Of a stretch of DNA of 38,851 bases, positions 1-6,046 are shown piece by piece. This stretch comes from Clostridia bacterium (GTDB taxonomy: Bacteria > Bacillota > Clostridia > Oscillospirales > CAG-272): assembly GCA_017399145.1 (NCBI GenBank), contig JAFQEG010000008.1, positions 1-38,851 of the forward strand, written 5' to 3'. How positions within the stretch are numbered: position 1 is the stretch's first letter; each line of letters begins with the position of its first letter. The notes below the pieces were generated by a model. That model was not told the origin of the DNA. It did no database searches and saw nothing but the letters and a program-made list of their open reading frames with translations. Position numbers and translations under genes: made by a program.

Positions 1-1
1 C

Positions 2-301
2 AAAAGACCAAAAGAAAATGTAAGGAATGCATTCACTCCTGTTTTGATTGGAAAAATAGAAAATAATAATGAGAGTTGTGATATAAATATTACGGCAAGA
101 TTAAATACGCTTGTTTCTATTTTCCTTCTTATATGGTCCATAGGTACAATTATTATTCCGTTAATAATAGGATTTGTCGAGCCTATTTTTCTCTTAGCCG
201 CACTGGTGTTTGCCGCATTTTTGATATTGTCGATATATTTTGCGTTTTATAAGCCAGCAAAAAAGACTATCGCATTGCTAAGTTCAATATTAAGAAAATA
301 A
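2..301 (+). CDS. C-terminal part of a membrane protein, cut by the left edge
   Basis: The reading frame is open from the first bases of the window (frame starting at base 2) to a TAA at 299-301, so this is the last ~99 residues of a gene that begins outside. A TTG at 44 could be read as a start, but no ribosome-binding site precedes it and the frame continues upstream, so truncation by the edge is more likely. The fragment has a polar stretch followed by two adjacent hydrophobic segments (roughly residues 42-62 and 66-86) and a basic tail. I do not recognise the family. A hairpin terminator follows 45 bases after the stop. Confidence 0.6.
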   Translation, partial: KRPKENVRNAFTPVLIGKIENNNESCDINITARLNTLVSIFLLIWSIGTIIIPLIIGFVEPIFLLAALVFAAFLILSIYFAFYKPAKKTIALLSSILRK

Positions 302-345
302 AATTTTTATCAAATGGCACTACGGCGTGTGCTTGTATATAACAA

Positions 346-374
346 AAAGCAAGGTTGATTTTCAGCCTTGCTTT
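346..374 (+). terminator. Hairpin terminator inside repeat copy 1
   Basis: A 13-bp stem (346-358 with 362-374, one G-U pair) has the core AAAGCAAGG/CCTTGCTTT. T-rich sequence follows on the plus strand, and a cleaner T-run follows on the minus strand. It can end the upstream partial gene. The same hairpin recurs in the second repeat copy. Confidence 0.55.
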
Positions 375-587
375 GATTTGTTTTCGATTGTGATGCAGGA
401 GCTTGTAAGAAATTAGTGTGACCCGTACTTTTGCAGGGCAAAAGCAAGCGGGAAGACTCCTGACGGAGCTATTTCTGCCGAGCCTTATGCTAGCAAGCTG
501 ACAACGGCTTTCGTCAGAAATGCGAACCCAATTCGTGCAAGCACGAAGATGGGTTCGATTCTGTCCTGTATGGACCGTCAGCAAAGC

Positions 588-616
588 AAAAAGGACACCC
601 TTGTGAGTGTCCTTTT
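588..616 (-). terminator. Terminator downstream of capA (in repeat copy 1)
   Basis: The stem AAAAGGACAC/GTGTCCTTTT (589-598 with 607-616) has an 8-base loop and U-rich flanks. Read on the minus strand it lies about 45 bases past the capA stop, so it probably ends that transcript. An identical hairpin ends the tRNA-Glu transcript in copy 2. Confidence 0.65.
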
Positions 617-661
617 CGTTTTGCTGGTGAACTGTAGTATTAAAGTGTCGAACTGATTTAA

Positions 662-1732
662 TCATCTTTCGTTGGTTGAATTATAAGTTTTATAAATCTC
701 TTTACATACATCTGTGTGAGCCTCGCAGTCAAAATAGTGTGCTATTTCCTCATACATTTCCTGTGGAAAGGTACGATATCGTTCTTGACTTAGTGCAAAT
801 TCGCGCCATTTATCATACCACGTGCCGTCCTTTAAGGATTGGCTACGAATATCAAGCTCGAACAGTAGTTTGTTAGCCTCGTCCTTATTGGCACATCTAA
901 CGCCTAAGCCGTCAACCACACAGGGGATAAATTTAATTTTTAAATCATTATCTATGTCAATTTGGGCAAGCAAGCCTGTATTCCACATATAGCCGTTATC
1001 AGCCTCGTCCTCGGCTTCGCGCCAAACAAAATGAAAATTACCTTGACCGTAAAGAATGTGACTACCCATATATTCCTCATAGCACCCAATACAGTGGCTA
1101 TGCTGGCAAAGAACCACATCTGCACCATGTTTAACCATTGAACGACACGCCTTTAAAAGTCTTGGAGAAGGGTATCTACAATCCTCCTTCCCACCGTGAT
1201 AAATAACAATAACATAGTCAGCATTTCTTTTTGCTTCCAGAATATCATCATTTGTATCATAAGGGTCGTAGCCTCTTGCGCCCATACGGTCGCTAAGCGC
1301 ATAGGAATATTCGTGTTCGCAAACAGCAATGATTGCAACTCTTATTTTATCATTTGATATAATCAAATTTTTTCTGGCTCTTTGCTCATTATCTCCAAAT
1401 CCAGTATAATTAATCCCAAAACAATTAAGCTGGTTTAGGGTGTCTAAAACACCTGCTTTGCCAAAATCAAAAATATGGTTGTTTGAAAGAATACAATCGG
1501 TTACACCAGTATCCTTTAGTACTTTGACTGTATTAAATGGTCCCTTTAGATTGGGGCCTATTTTTTTTATTGGAGTATCCTTGTCGGTTATAGCACATTC
1601 CAAATTTACAATTGCCCTGTCAGATGATTCGAATAAGCCTATAATGTCGTTAAACAGCTCTATGCTTTTACATTGTTCAAACAGCTCTTTAGAGTCTTTA
1701 ATAGAAATATCTCCACCAATGGTAATTCTCAT
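662..1732 (-). CDS. CapA family protein (PGA_cap metallophosphatase-like)
   Basis: The 356-residue product fits the CapA/PGA_cap family, which has a calcineurin-like metallophosphatase fold. Visible motifs run in order: GGD near residue 7, NLECAIT near 48, SNNHIFDFG near 85, HGGKEDCRYPSP near 180, and CQHSHCIGCYE followed by YGQGNFHF near 210-235. CapA proteins take part in poly-gamma-glutamate capsule synthesis in Bacillus, but many stand-alone homologues have other or unknown roles. No capB or capC is nearby, so a capsule role is not supported here. I chose the ATG at 1732 because GGGAGG lies 8 bases upstream; a TTG at 1738 sits only 2 bases from it. No signal peptide is visible. Its own promoter and terminator make it monocistronic. 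Confidence 0.85.
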   Translation of the reverse strand: MRITIGGDISIKDSKELFEQCKSIELFNDIIGLFESSDRAIVNLECAITDKDTPIKKIGPNLKGPFNTVKVLKDTGVTDCILSNNHIFDFGKAGVLDTLNQLNCFGINYTGFGDNEQRARKNLIISNDKIRVAIIAVCEHEYSYALSDRMGARGYDPYDTNDDILEAKRNADYVIVIYHGGKEDCRYPSPRLLKACRSMVKHGADVVLCQHSHCIGCYEEYMGSHILYGQGNFHFVWREAEDEADNGYMWNTGLLAQIDIDNDLKIKFIPCVVDGLGVRCANKDEANKLLFELDIRSQSLKDGTWYDKWREFALSQERYRTFPQEMYEEIAHYFDCEAHTDVCKEIYKTYNSTNER

Positions 1733-1765
1733 ATTCAATTCCTCCCTGTGTTTTACACAATTATA

Positions 1766-1794
1766 ATTGTATCACGTTCGTTTTTTCTTGTCAA
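1766..1794 (-). promoter_or_regulatory. Promoter of capA
   Basis: On the minus strand TTGACA (1789-1794) and TACAAT (1766-1771) are separated by exactly 17 bases. A perfect 14-bp palindrome, ACAATTATAATTGT (1757-1770), overlaps the -10 and could be an operator. The regulator is unknown. Confidence 0.75.
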
Positions 1795-1824
1795 TGTGCT
1801 GAGTGATTAAAATAATAGCGCAAT

Positions 1825-1922
1825 CCGTACAAGCGGGAAGGTTCGCTTCGTGAACTATTTCAGCCGAGCCTTTTCCTTGCAACCCGTGAACCCCAAAACT
1901 CATACTTCGTTTTGTTGGTGAG
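1825..1922. repeat. Internally deleted third copy of the structured repeat
   Basis: The sequence shares CCGTAC, then AAGCGGGAAGGTTC, then CTATTTC-GCCGAGCCTT with the two full copies. It ends with TTCGTTTTGTTGGTGA, which matches their right end. The hairpin between CCGTAC and AAGCGGG and most of the middle of the full copies are missing. It lies in the same orientation, between capA and the lipoprotein gene. The rest of 1739-2013 holds only the two divergent promoters. Confidence 0.6.
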
Positions 1923-1948
1923 CCAAGGGTAATGTAAATCGAAAAATA

Positions 1949-1977
1949 TTGAAATGCTTTGTATGGTGTGATATAAT
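1949..1977 (+). promoter_or_regulatory. Promoter of the small lipoprotein gene
   Basis: TTGAAA (1949-1954) and TATAAT (1972-1977) have a 17-base spacer. The -10 ends 36 bases before the ATG at 2014. Confidence 0.75.
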
Positions 1978-2013
1978 TTTAGTGTAAAATTCAAATTAAA
2001 GAAGAGAGTTCCT

Positions 2014-2496
2014 ATGAAAAAAGTTTTACTAATAGTTGCTATTGTTTTATGCACGTTTTGTCTGTTTGCTTGCACAAATTCACAAAAAACATTAGACGAA
2101 GGATTCGAATTTTGTAAAGAAGATTTCGTAGTTATTGAAGAATTGGATACACACGGTGGCTTTCTTGGCGATGGTGCATATTATTTAACACTTGATTGCT
2201 CTAAAAATCAAGAAAAGGTTACTGAAATGATAAAAGACTGGCAACCACTTCCGCTTACAGAAAATTTGAATATGGCTTTATATGAAAGACGACATTATGG
2301 AGCATATGAAGAAAAAAGCCTTCCTAAAATTGAAAATGGCTTTTATAAATTTATAGATAGGCATAGAGAAGTTTCAAATGAGGGAATGAAAGCTTCTGAC
2401 GATAGTAACATTTTCAATCGTTACTCATATAATTACACGATAGCTATATACGATTTGGACACTCAAACGATGTATTATTTTGAATTTGATACATAA
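2014..2496 (+). CDS. Small lipoprotein of unknown function
   Basis: This 160-residue protein starts with a basic MKK, a hydrophobic core and a lipobox, LFAC, with the cysteine at residue 20, so a lipid-anchored extracellular protein is predicted. The mature part is mixed charged and polar with no family motif I recognise; it ends with an aromatic stretch (MYYFEFDT). The ATG is preceded by GAAGAGAG and an own promoter. It is flanked on both sides by copies of the structured repeat, which suggests a small insert in an unstable region. It resembles in layout the lipoprotein at 25648, but I see no clear sequence kinship. Confidence 0.7.
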   Translation: MKKVLLIVAIVLCTFCLFACTNSQKTLDEGFEFCKEDFVVIEELDTHGGFLGDGAYYLTLDCSKNQEKVTEMIKDWQPLPLTENLNMALYERRHYGAYEEKSLPKIENGFYKFIDRHREVSNEGMKASDDSNIFNRYSYNYTIAIYDLDTQTMYYFEFDT

Positions 2497-2579
2497 TATG
2501 ATAGTTATTGATTTGTTTAAAATATAAAATATGAATTTTCTATGAAATGGCACTGTGGCGTGTGCTTGTATATGTAAGA

Positions 2580-2608
2580 AAAGCAAGGTCGATTTTCAGC
2601 CTTGCTTT
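2580..2608. terminator. Hairpin terminator after the lipoprotein, in repeat copy 2
   Basis: AAAGCAAGGTCGA (2580-2592) pairs with TCAGCCTTGCTTT (2596-2608), with T-rich sequence on either side. It is the counterpart of the hairpin at 346-374 and can act in either direction. Confidence 0.5.
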
Positions 2609-2822
2609 AATTTATTTTCAATTGTAATGCAGGAGCTTGTAAGAAATTAGTGTGCCCCGTACTTTTGCTGAGCAAAAGCAAGCGGGAAGGTTCCTGACGG
2701 AGCTATTTCTGCCGAGCCTTATGCTAGCAAGCTGACAACGGCTTTCGTCAGAAATGCGAACCCAATTCGTGCAAGCACGAAGAAGGGTTCGATTCGGTCC
2801 TGTATGGACCGGCAGCAAAGCA

Positions 2823-2850
2823 AAAAGGACACCCTTGTGAGTGTCCTTTT
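2823..2850 (-). terminator. Terminator of tRNA-Glu
   Basis: On the minus strand, 9 bases past the tRNA CCA, AAAAGGACAC pairs with GTGTCCTTTT (2841-2850 with 2823-2832) and is followed by a short U-run. Confidence 0.75.
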
Positions 2851-2858
2851 CGTTTTGC

Positions 2859-2933
2859 TGGTGACCCGTACGGGAATCGAACCCATGTTTCAGCCTTGAG
2901 AGGGCCGTGTCTTAGCCGCTTGACCAACGGGCC
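2859..2933 (-). tRNA. tRNA-Glu (anticodon CTC)
   Basis: The minus strand folds into a full cloverleaf. The acceptor GGCCCGT/ACGGGTC includes one G-U pair; the D arm is GTC-AGCGGCTAA-GAC; the anticodon stem CGGCC/GGCTG encloses the loop CTCTCAA; the T arm carries TTCGAAT. The anticodon CTC reads GAG, hence glutamate. A discriminator A and an encoded CCA (2859-2861) are present. The gene has its own strong promoter and a terminator, so it is a single-tRNA unit. A TTC-anticodon isoacceptor must exist elsewhere to read GAA well. Confidence 0.95.
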
Positions 2934-2952
2934 AGTTGTCAATTGCTTAGGT

Positions 2953-2981
2953 ATTATAACATACAAATTTTTGATTTGCAA
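2953..2981 (-). promoter_or_regulatory. Promoter of tRNA-Glu
   Basis: On the minus strand TTGCAA (2976-2981) and TATAAT (2953-2958) are spaced by 17 bases. The -10 lies about 20 bases before the tRNA 5' end. Confidence 0.8.
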
Positions 2982-3033
2982 TAGTTTTTTGAAAAAATAT
3001 TAAAAAATTTTACAAAAGTTTTTTTAGCCTCTA

Positions 3034-3062
3034 TTGACAACAAATATTTAATATGTTAAAAT
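3034..3062 (+). promoter_or_regulatory. Promoter of the valS T-box transcript
   Basis: TTGACA (3034-3039) and TAAAAT (3057-3062) are spaced by 17 bases, just upstream of the T-box leader. Confidence 0.8.
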
Positions 3063-3067
3063 AGTGC

Positions 3068-3307
3068 CAAGTGAAACACAGTGACAAAGAGGAGTAGTAG
3101 CAAGATAGCCTTAAAGAGAGTCGGGGACGGTGGAAGCCCGATAGGTAAGGTGCTATGAAGTAGCTTTCGAGTGGTGATGGTGAAATAGCAGTAGTCGTCA
3201 ACGGACCCTTCCGTTAAAGAGGTTAGAGTGTGCACTTTTGTGCAAATTCAGGTGGTACCACGCATACTTGCGTCCTGATGCGATTTGTCGCATCAGGACT
3301 TTTTTTA
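3068..3307 (+). promoter_or_regulatory. T-box riboswitch controlling valS
   Basis: The leader carries the T-box core AGGTGGTACCACGC (3250-3263), an AGAGAG element and a GGTGGAAGCC element in stem I (about 3114-3138), and an AACGG/CCGTT stem III near 3199-3217. A terminator hairpin (GTCCTGATGCGA 3272-3283 with its complement 3288-3299) is followed by eight T. The probable specifier is GTA (3160-3162), preceded by GAA, which is a valine codon and agrees with the downstream gene. By the known mechanism, uncharged tRNA-Val pairs with the specifier and the T-box bulge, stabilises the antiterminator and lets valS be transcribed. The exact specifier position is inferred from the pattern, not folded. 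Confidence 0.93.
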
Positions 3308-3331
3308 TTTGATTATTAAAAGGAGTATAAT

Positions 3332-5956
3332 ATGAAAGAACTTGCAAAAACCTATTCCCCAAGTGAATTTGAGGAAAGAATTTACAAAAATTGGTGTGAG
3401 AAAAAATACTTCACCCCAACAATCGACAAATCAAAGCCAAGCTACACAATAGTAATTCCACCACCAAATATTACTGGTCAGCTTCATATGGGACATGCCC
3501 TTGATAATACACTTCAAGACATTCTTATAAGATACAAAAGAATGAGTGGCTATTCAACTCTATGGCTACCTGGCACAGACCACGCATCAATCGCAACTGA
3601 AGCAAAAATAGTTGAGGCAATGCGTAAGGAAGGTGTAACTAAGGACGATATCGGCAGAGATGGATTCTTAGAGCGCGCTTGGGCTTGGAAGGACCAATAC
3701 GGTGGAAGAATTATTTCTCAACTTAAAAAGCTAGGCTCATCCTGTGACTGGTCAAGAGAAAGATTTACCCTTGACGAGGGTTGCTCTGATGCTGTAAAGG
3801 AAGTATTTGTACGTCTTTACAACAAGGGACTTATCTATCGTGGCGAAAGAATTATCAACTGGTGTCCTCATTGCTTAACCTCTATTTCCGATGCAGAGGT
3901 TGAATACGAGGACCAAGCAGGTCACTTCTGGCATATTAAATATCCATTCAAGGACGGAAGTGGATATCTTGAGTTTGCAACCACAAGACCTGAAACAATG
4001 CTAGGCGATACTGCAGTTGCAGTAAACCCTAACGACGAAAGATATAAGAATATTATCGGCAAAACACTTGTAATTCCTCTAATCGGCAGAGAAATTCCAG
4101 TTGTTGCAGACGAATACGTTGAAATGGACTTCGGTACCGGTGTAGTTAAAATCACACCTGCCCACGACCCTAATGACTTTGAGGTTGGCAAGCGCCACAA
4201 TCTTCCAATTATCAACGTAATGACGCCTGATGCAAAAATCACAGAGGACTACCCAGCTTACGCAGGTATGGACCGCTATGAGGCAAGACGTGCAATCGTT
4301 GCTGACCTTGAAAAAGAGGGCTATCTAATCAAGGTTGAGGACTACTCACATAACGTTGGTACTTGCTATCGTTGTGGCACAACCGTTGAACCACGTGTTT
4401 CCCTTCAATGGTTTGTTAAGATGGAGGACCTTGCAAAGCCTGCAATTAAGGCGGTAAGAGAAAAGGACATTAAATTTGTACCTGAAAGATTTGAAAAGAA
4501 CTACTTCCACTGGATGGAAAATATTCGTGACTGGTGTATCTCTCGTCAGCTTTGGTGGGGACATAGAATTCCAGCCTTCTACTGTGACGATTGCGACGAA
4601 ATCGTAGTAACTAAGGAAGGGCATGCAACCTGTCCAAAATGTGGCAAGGAAATGCGTCAAGACCCTGACACACTAGACACTTGGTTTTCATCTGCACTAT
4701 GGCCATTTTCCACACTGGGTTGGCCAAACAAGACAGAGGACCTAGAATACTTCTACCCAACAAACACACTTGTAACAGGCTATGATATCATTACCTTCTG
4801 GGTATCAAGAATGATATTTAGTGGACTTGAATATATGAATGAAAAGCCCTTCGATACAGTTTTGATTCACGGCCTTGTACGTGATGCACAGGGCAGAAAA
4901 ATGTCTAAGTCCCTAGGCAACGGAATTGACCCACTACTAATTATCGAAAAGTATGGCGCAGACGCACTTCGCTTTGCATTAGCATCTGGTAACTCACCAG
5001 GAAACGATATGCGTTTCTCTGACGAAAAGATTGAATCTGCAAGAAACTTCGCTAACAAGCTTTGGAATGCAGCAAGATTCGTTATGATGAATCTTGACAT
5101 TGAAAAGGTTGAAATGCCAAGCGTTGATAAGCTAGGTATTCAAGATAAATGGGTACTCTCTAAGCTTAACACCCTTATTCGCAAGGTTAGAAACGGACTT
5201 GATTCTTACGAATTGGGTATTGCCCTAGGCGAAATTTACGACTTTATCTGGGATATTCTTTGCGACTGGTATATCGAGCTTTCTAAGACAACCCTTTCAC
5301 AAAAGGGCACAGACCAAAACAAGGTTTCCCAAAACGTAATAGTTTACGTCCTTGAAAGCACACTTAAGCTTTTACATCCATTTATGCCATTCATTACAGA
5401 GGAAATTTACCTATCATTACCACACTTTGAGGATAGCGAAAGCATTATGATTTCAACCTATCCACAGCCTAATGATATGTATGACTTTGCAAACGATGCA
5501 GAAACAATGGAAAGAGTAATTGAGGCTATTCGTGCAATAAGAGTACGTAGAAACGAAATGAATGTACCACCATCAAGAAAGGCAAAGCTATTTATCGTAA
5601 CCAAATACAAGGATAGCTTTAACGAGGAAACCTCAGAATTCTTTAAAAAGCTTGCATCTGCCTCGGAGGTTGAGGTAACTGAGGAGTTTACTGGCGAAAA
5701 TGCAGTACAAATCATTACCCACGCAGCAACCATTTATATTCCTATGGCAGAAATGGTTGACACCGAAAAGGAAAAAGCAAGATTAAACCAAGAATTAACA
5801 AAGGTACAGGGCGAGATTGACCGCTTAGTTAAAAAGCTTTCAAATGCTGAGTTTGTAAGCAAGGCACCGAAAAAGGTGGTTGAGGGCGAAAAGGCTAAGC
5901 TTGAAAAGTACGAAAACACCAAAAAGGGTATTTTGGAAGCATTAAATGCGCTTTAA
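3332..5956 (+). CDS. valS: Valyl-tRNA synthetase
   Basis: The 874-residue class I synthetase charges tRNA-Val. The N-terminal [14 protein letters not shown] holds the HIGH-type motif (HMGH, residues 52-55), and KMSKS lies near residue 523. The editing (CP1) region between them includes [12 protein letters not shown] near 218 and [12 protein letters not shown] near 275. CPHC, CYRCG and CDDC/CPKC pairs suggest zinc-ribbon elements. The C-terminal ~65 residues are a charged coiled-coil arm typical of ValS. Length is normal for the family. AAGGAG stands 9 bases before the ATG. It is under the T-box leader and followed by its own terminator, so it is a single-gene transcript. Confidence 0.98.
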   Translation: MKELAKTYSPSEFEERIYKNWCEKKYFTPTIDKSKPSYTIVIPPPNITGQLHMGHALDNTLQDILIRYKRMSGYSTLWLPGTDHASIATEAKIVEAMRKEGVTKDDIGRDGFLERAWAWKDQYGGRIISQLKKLGSSCDWSRERFTLDEGCSDAVKEVFVRLYNKGLIYRGERIINWCPHCLTSISDAEVEYEDQAGHFWHIKYPFKDGSGYLEFATTRPETMLGDTAVAVNPNDERYKNIIGKTLVIPLIGREIPVVADEYVEMDFGTGVVKITPAHDPNDFEVGKRHNLPIINVMTPDAKITEDYPAYAGMDRYEARRAIVADLEKEGYLIKVEDYSHNVGTCYRCGTTVEPRVSLQWFVKMEDLAKPAIKAVREKDIKFVPERFEKNYFHWMENIRDWCISRQLWWGHRIPAFYCDDCDEIVVTKEGHATCPKCGKEMRQDPDTLDTWFSSALWPFSTLGWPNKTEDLEYFYPTNTLVTGYDIITFWVSRMIFSGLEYMNEKPFDTVLIHGLVRDAQGRKMSKSLGNGIDPLLIIEKYGADALRFALASGNSPGNDMRFSDEKIESARNFANKLWNAARFVMMNLDIEKVEMPSVDKLGIQDKWVLSKLNTLIRKVRNGLDSYELGIALGEIYDFIWDILCDWYIELSKTTLSQKGTDQNKVSQNVIVYVLESTLKLLHPFMPFITEEIYLSLPHFEDSESIMISTYPQPNDMYDFANDAETMERVIEAIRAIRVRRNEMNVPPSRKAKLFIVTKYKDSFNEETSEFFKKLASASEVEVTEEFTGENAVQIITHAATIYIPMAEMVDTEKEKARLNQELTKVQGEIDRLVKKLSNAEFVSKAPKKVVEGEKAKLEKYENTKKGILEALNAL

Positions 5957-5963
5957 TAAAAAG

Positions 5964-5996
5964 GACAATGTGCAAAAGGCACATTGTCTTTTTTTT
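5964..5996 (+). terminator. Terminator of valS
   Basis: GACAATGTGC (5964-5973) pairs with GCACATTGTC (5979-5988) over a 5-base loop, followed by eight T. Confidence 0.9.
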
Positions 5997-6036
5997 ATAC
6001 ATAAATTAAACACTTCCTTAATAAAATGTAAAAGAA

Positions 6037-6046
6037 AGGAAGTGAT
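6037..6046 (+). promoter_or_regulatory. Ribosome-binding site with no canonical start at the right distance
   Basis: AGGAAGTGAT differs from the full anti-SD complement AGGAGGTGAT at one base. Downstream in frame come ATT (6045), ATA (6048), ATA (6051) and GAG (6054); the only GTG overlaps the site itself. Start choice is therefore open. Confidence 0.5.

Larger units (their letters stand above)
312..630. repeat. Dispersed ~320-bp structured repeat, copy 1
   Basis: This stretch matches 2545-2864 almost base for base, with scattered substitutions and a one-base length difference, from the motif AAATGGCACT to the motif GCTGGTGA. It fills the gap between the partial gene and capA and carries no convincing gene. 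It is built from hairpins: 346-374, a CTTTTGC/GCAAAAG stem near 430-450, a GAACCC/GGGTTC stem enclosing TTCGTG/CACGAA near 524-558, GGTCC/GGACC-type pairing near 562-576, and a terminator at 589-616. The base GTGACCCGTAC at 418-428 equals the 3' end of the tRNA-Glu gene found at copy 2. Confidence 0.85.
2545..2864. repeat. Dispersed ~320-bp structured repeat, copy 2, abutting tRNA-Glu
   Basis: This is the second full copy of the 312-630 element. Its right end, GCTGGTGA, is the reverse complement of the CCA end, discriminator and last acceptor bases of the adjacent tRNA-Glu gene. Similarity to copy 1 stops 2 bases inside the mature acceptor stem. GTGCCCCGTAC at 2652-2662 nearly repeats GTGACCCGTAC at 2861-2871 in the tRNA end. 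No gene is credible in the 362 bases between the lipoprotein and the tRNA; open frames on the minus strand are read-throughs of tRNA and hairpins. Confidence 0.85.

Noticed and set aside
267-665. 132-codon open frame on the minus strand through repeat copy 1
   Set aside because: It is a read-through of hairpins and the repeat, lacks a ribosome-binding site, and is not kept open to the same extent in copy 2.
2748-2981. 77-codon minus-strand frame over tRNA-Glu
   Set aside because: The peptide includes a translated tRNA T-arm (VRFPYGSP type), a standard artefact.
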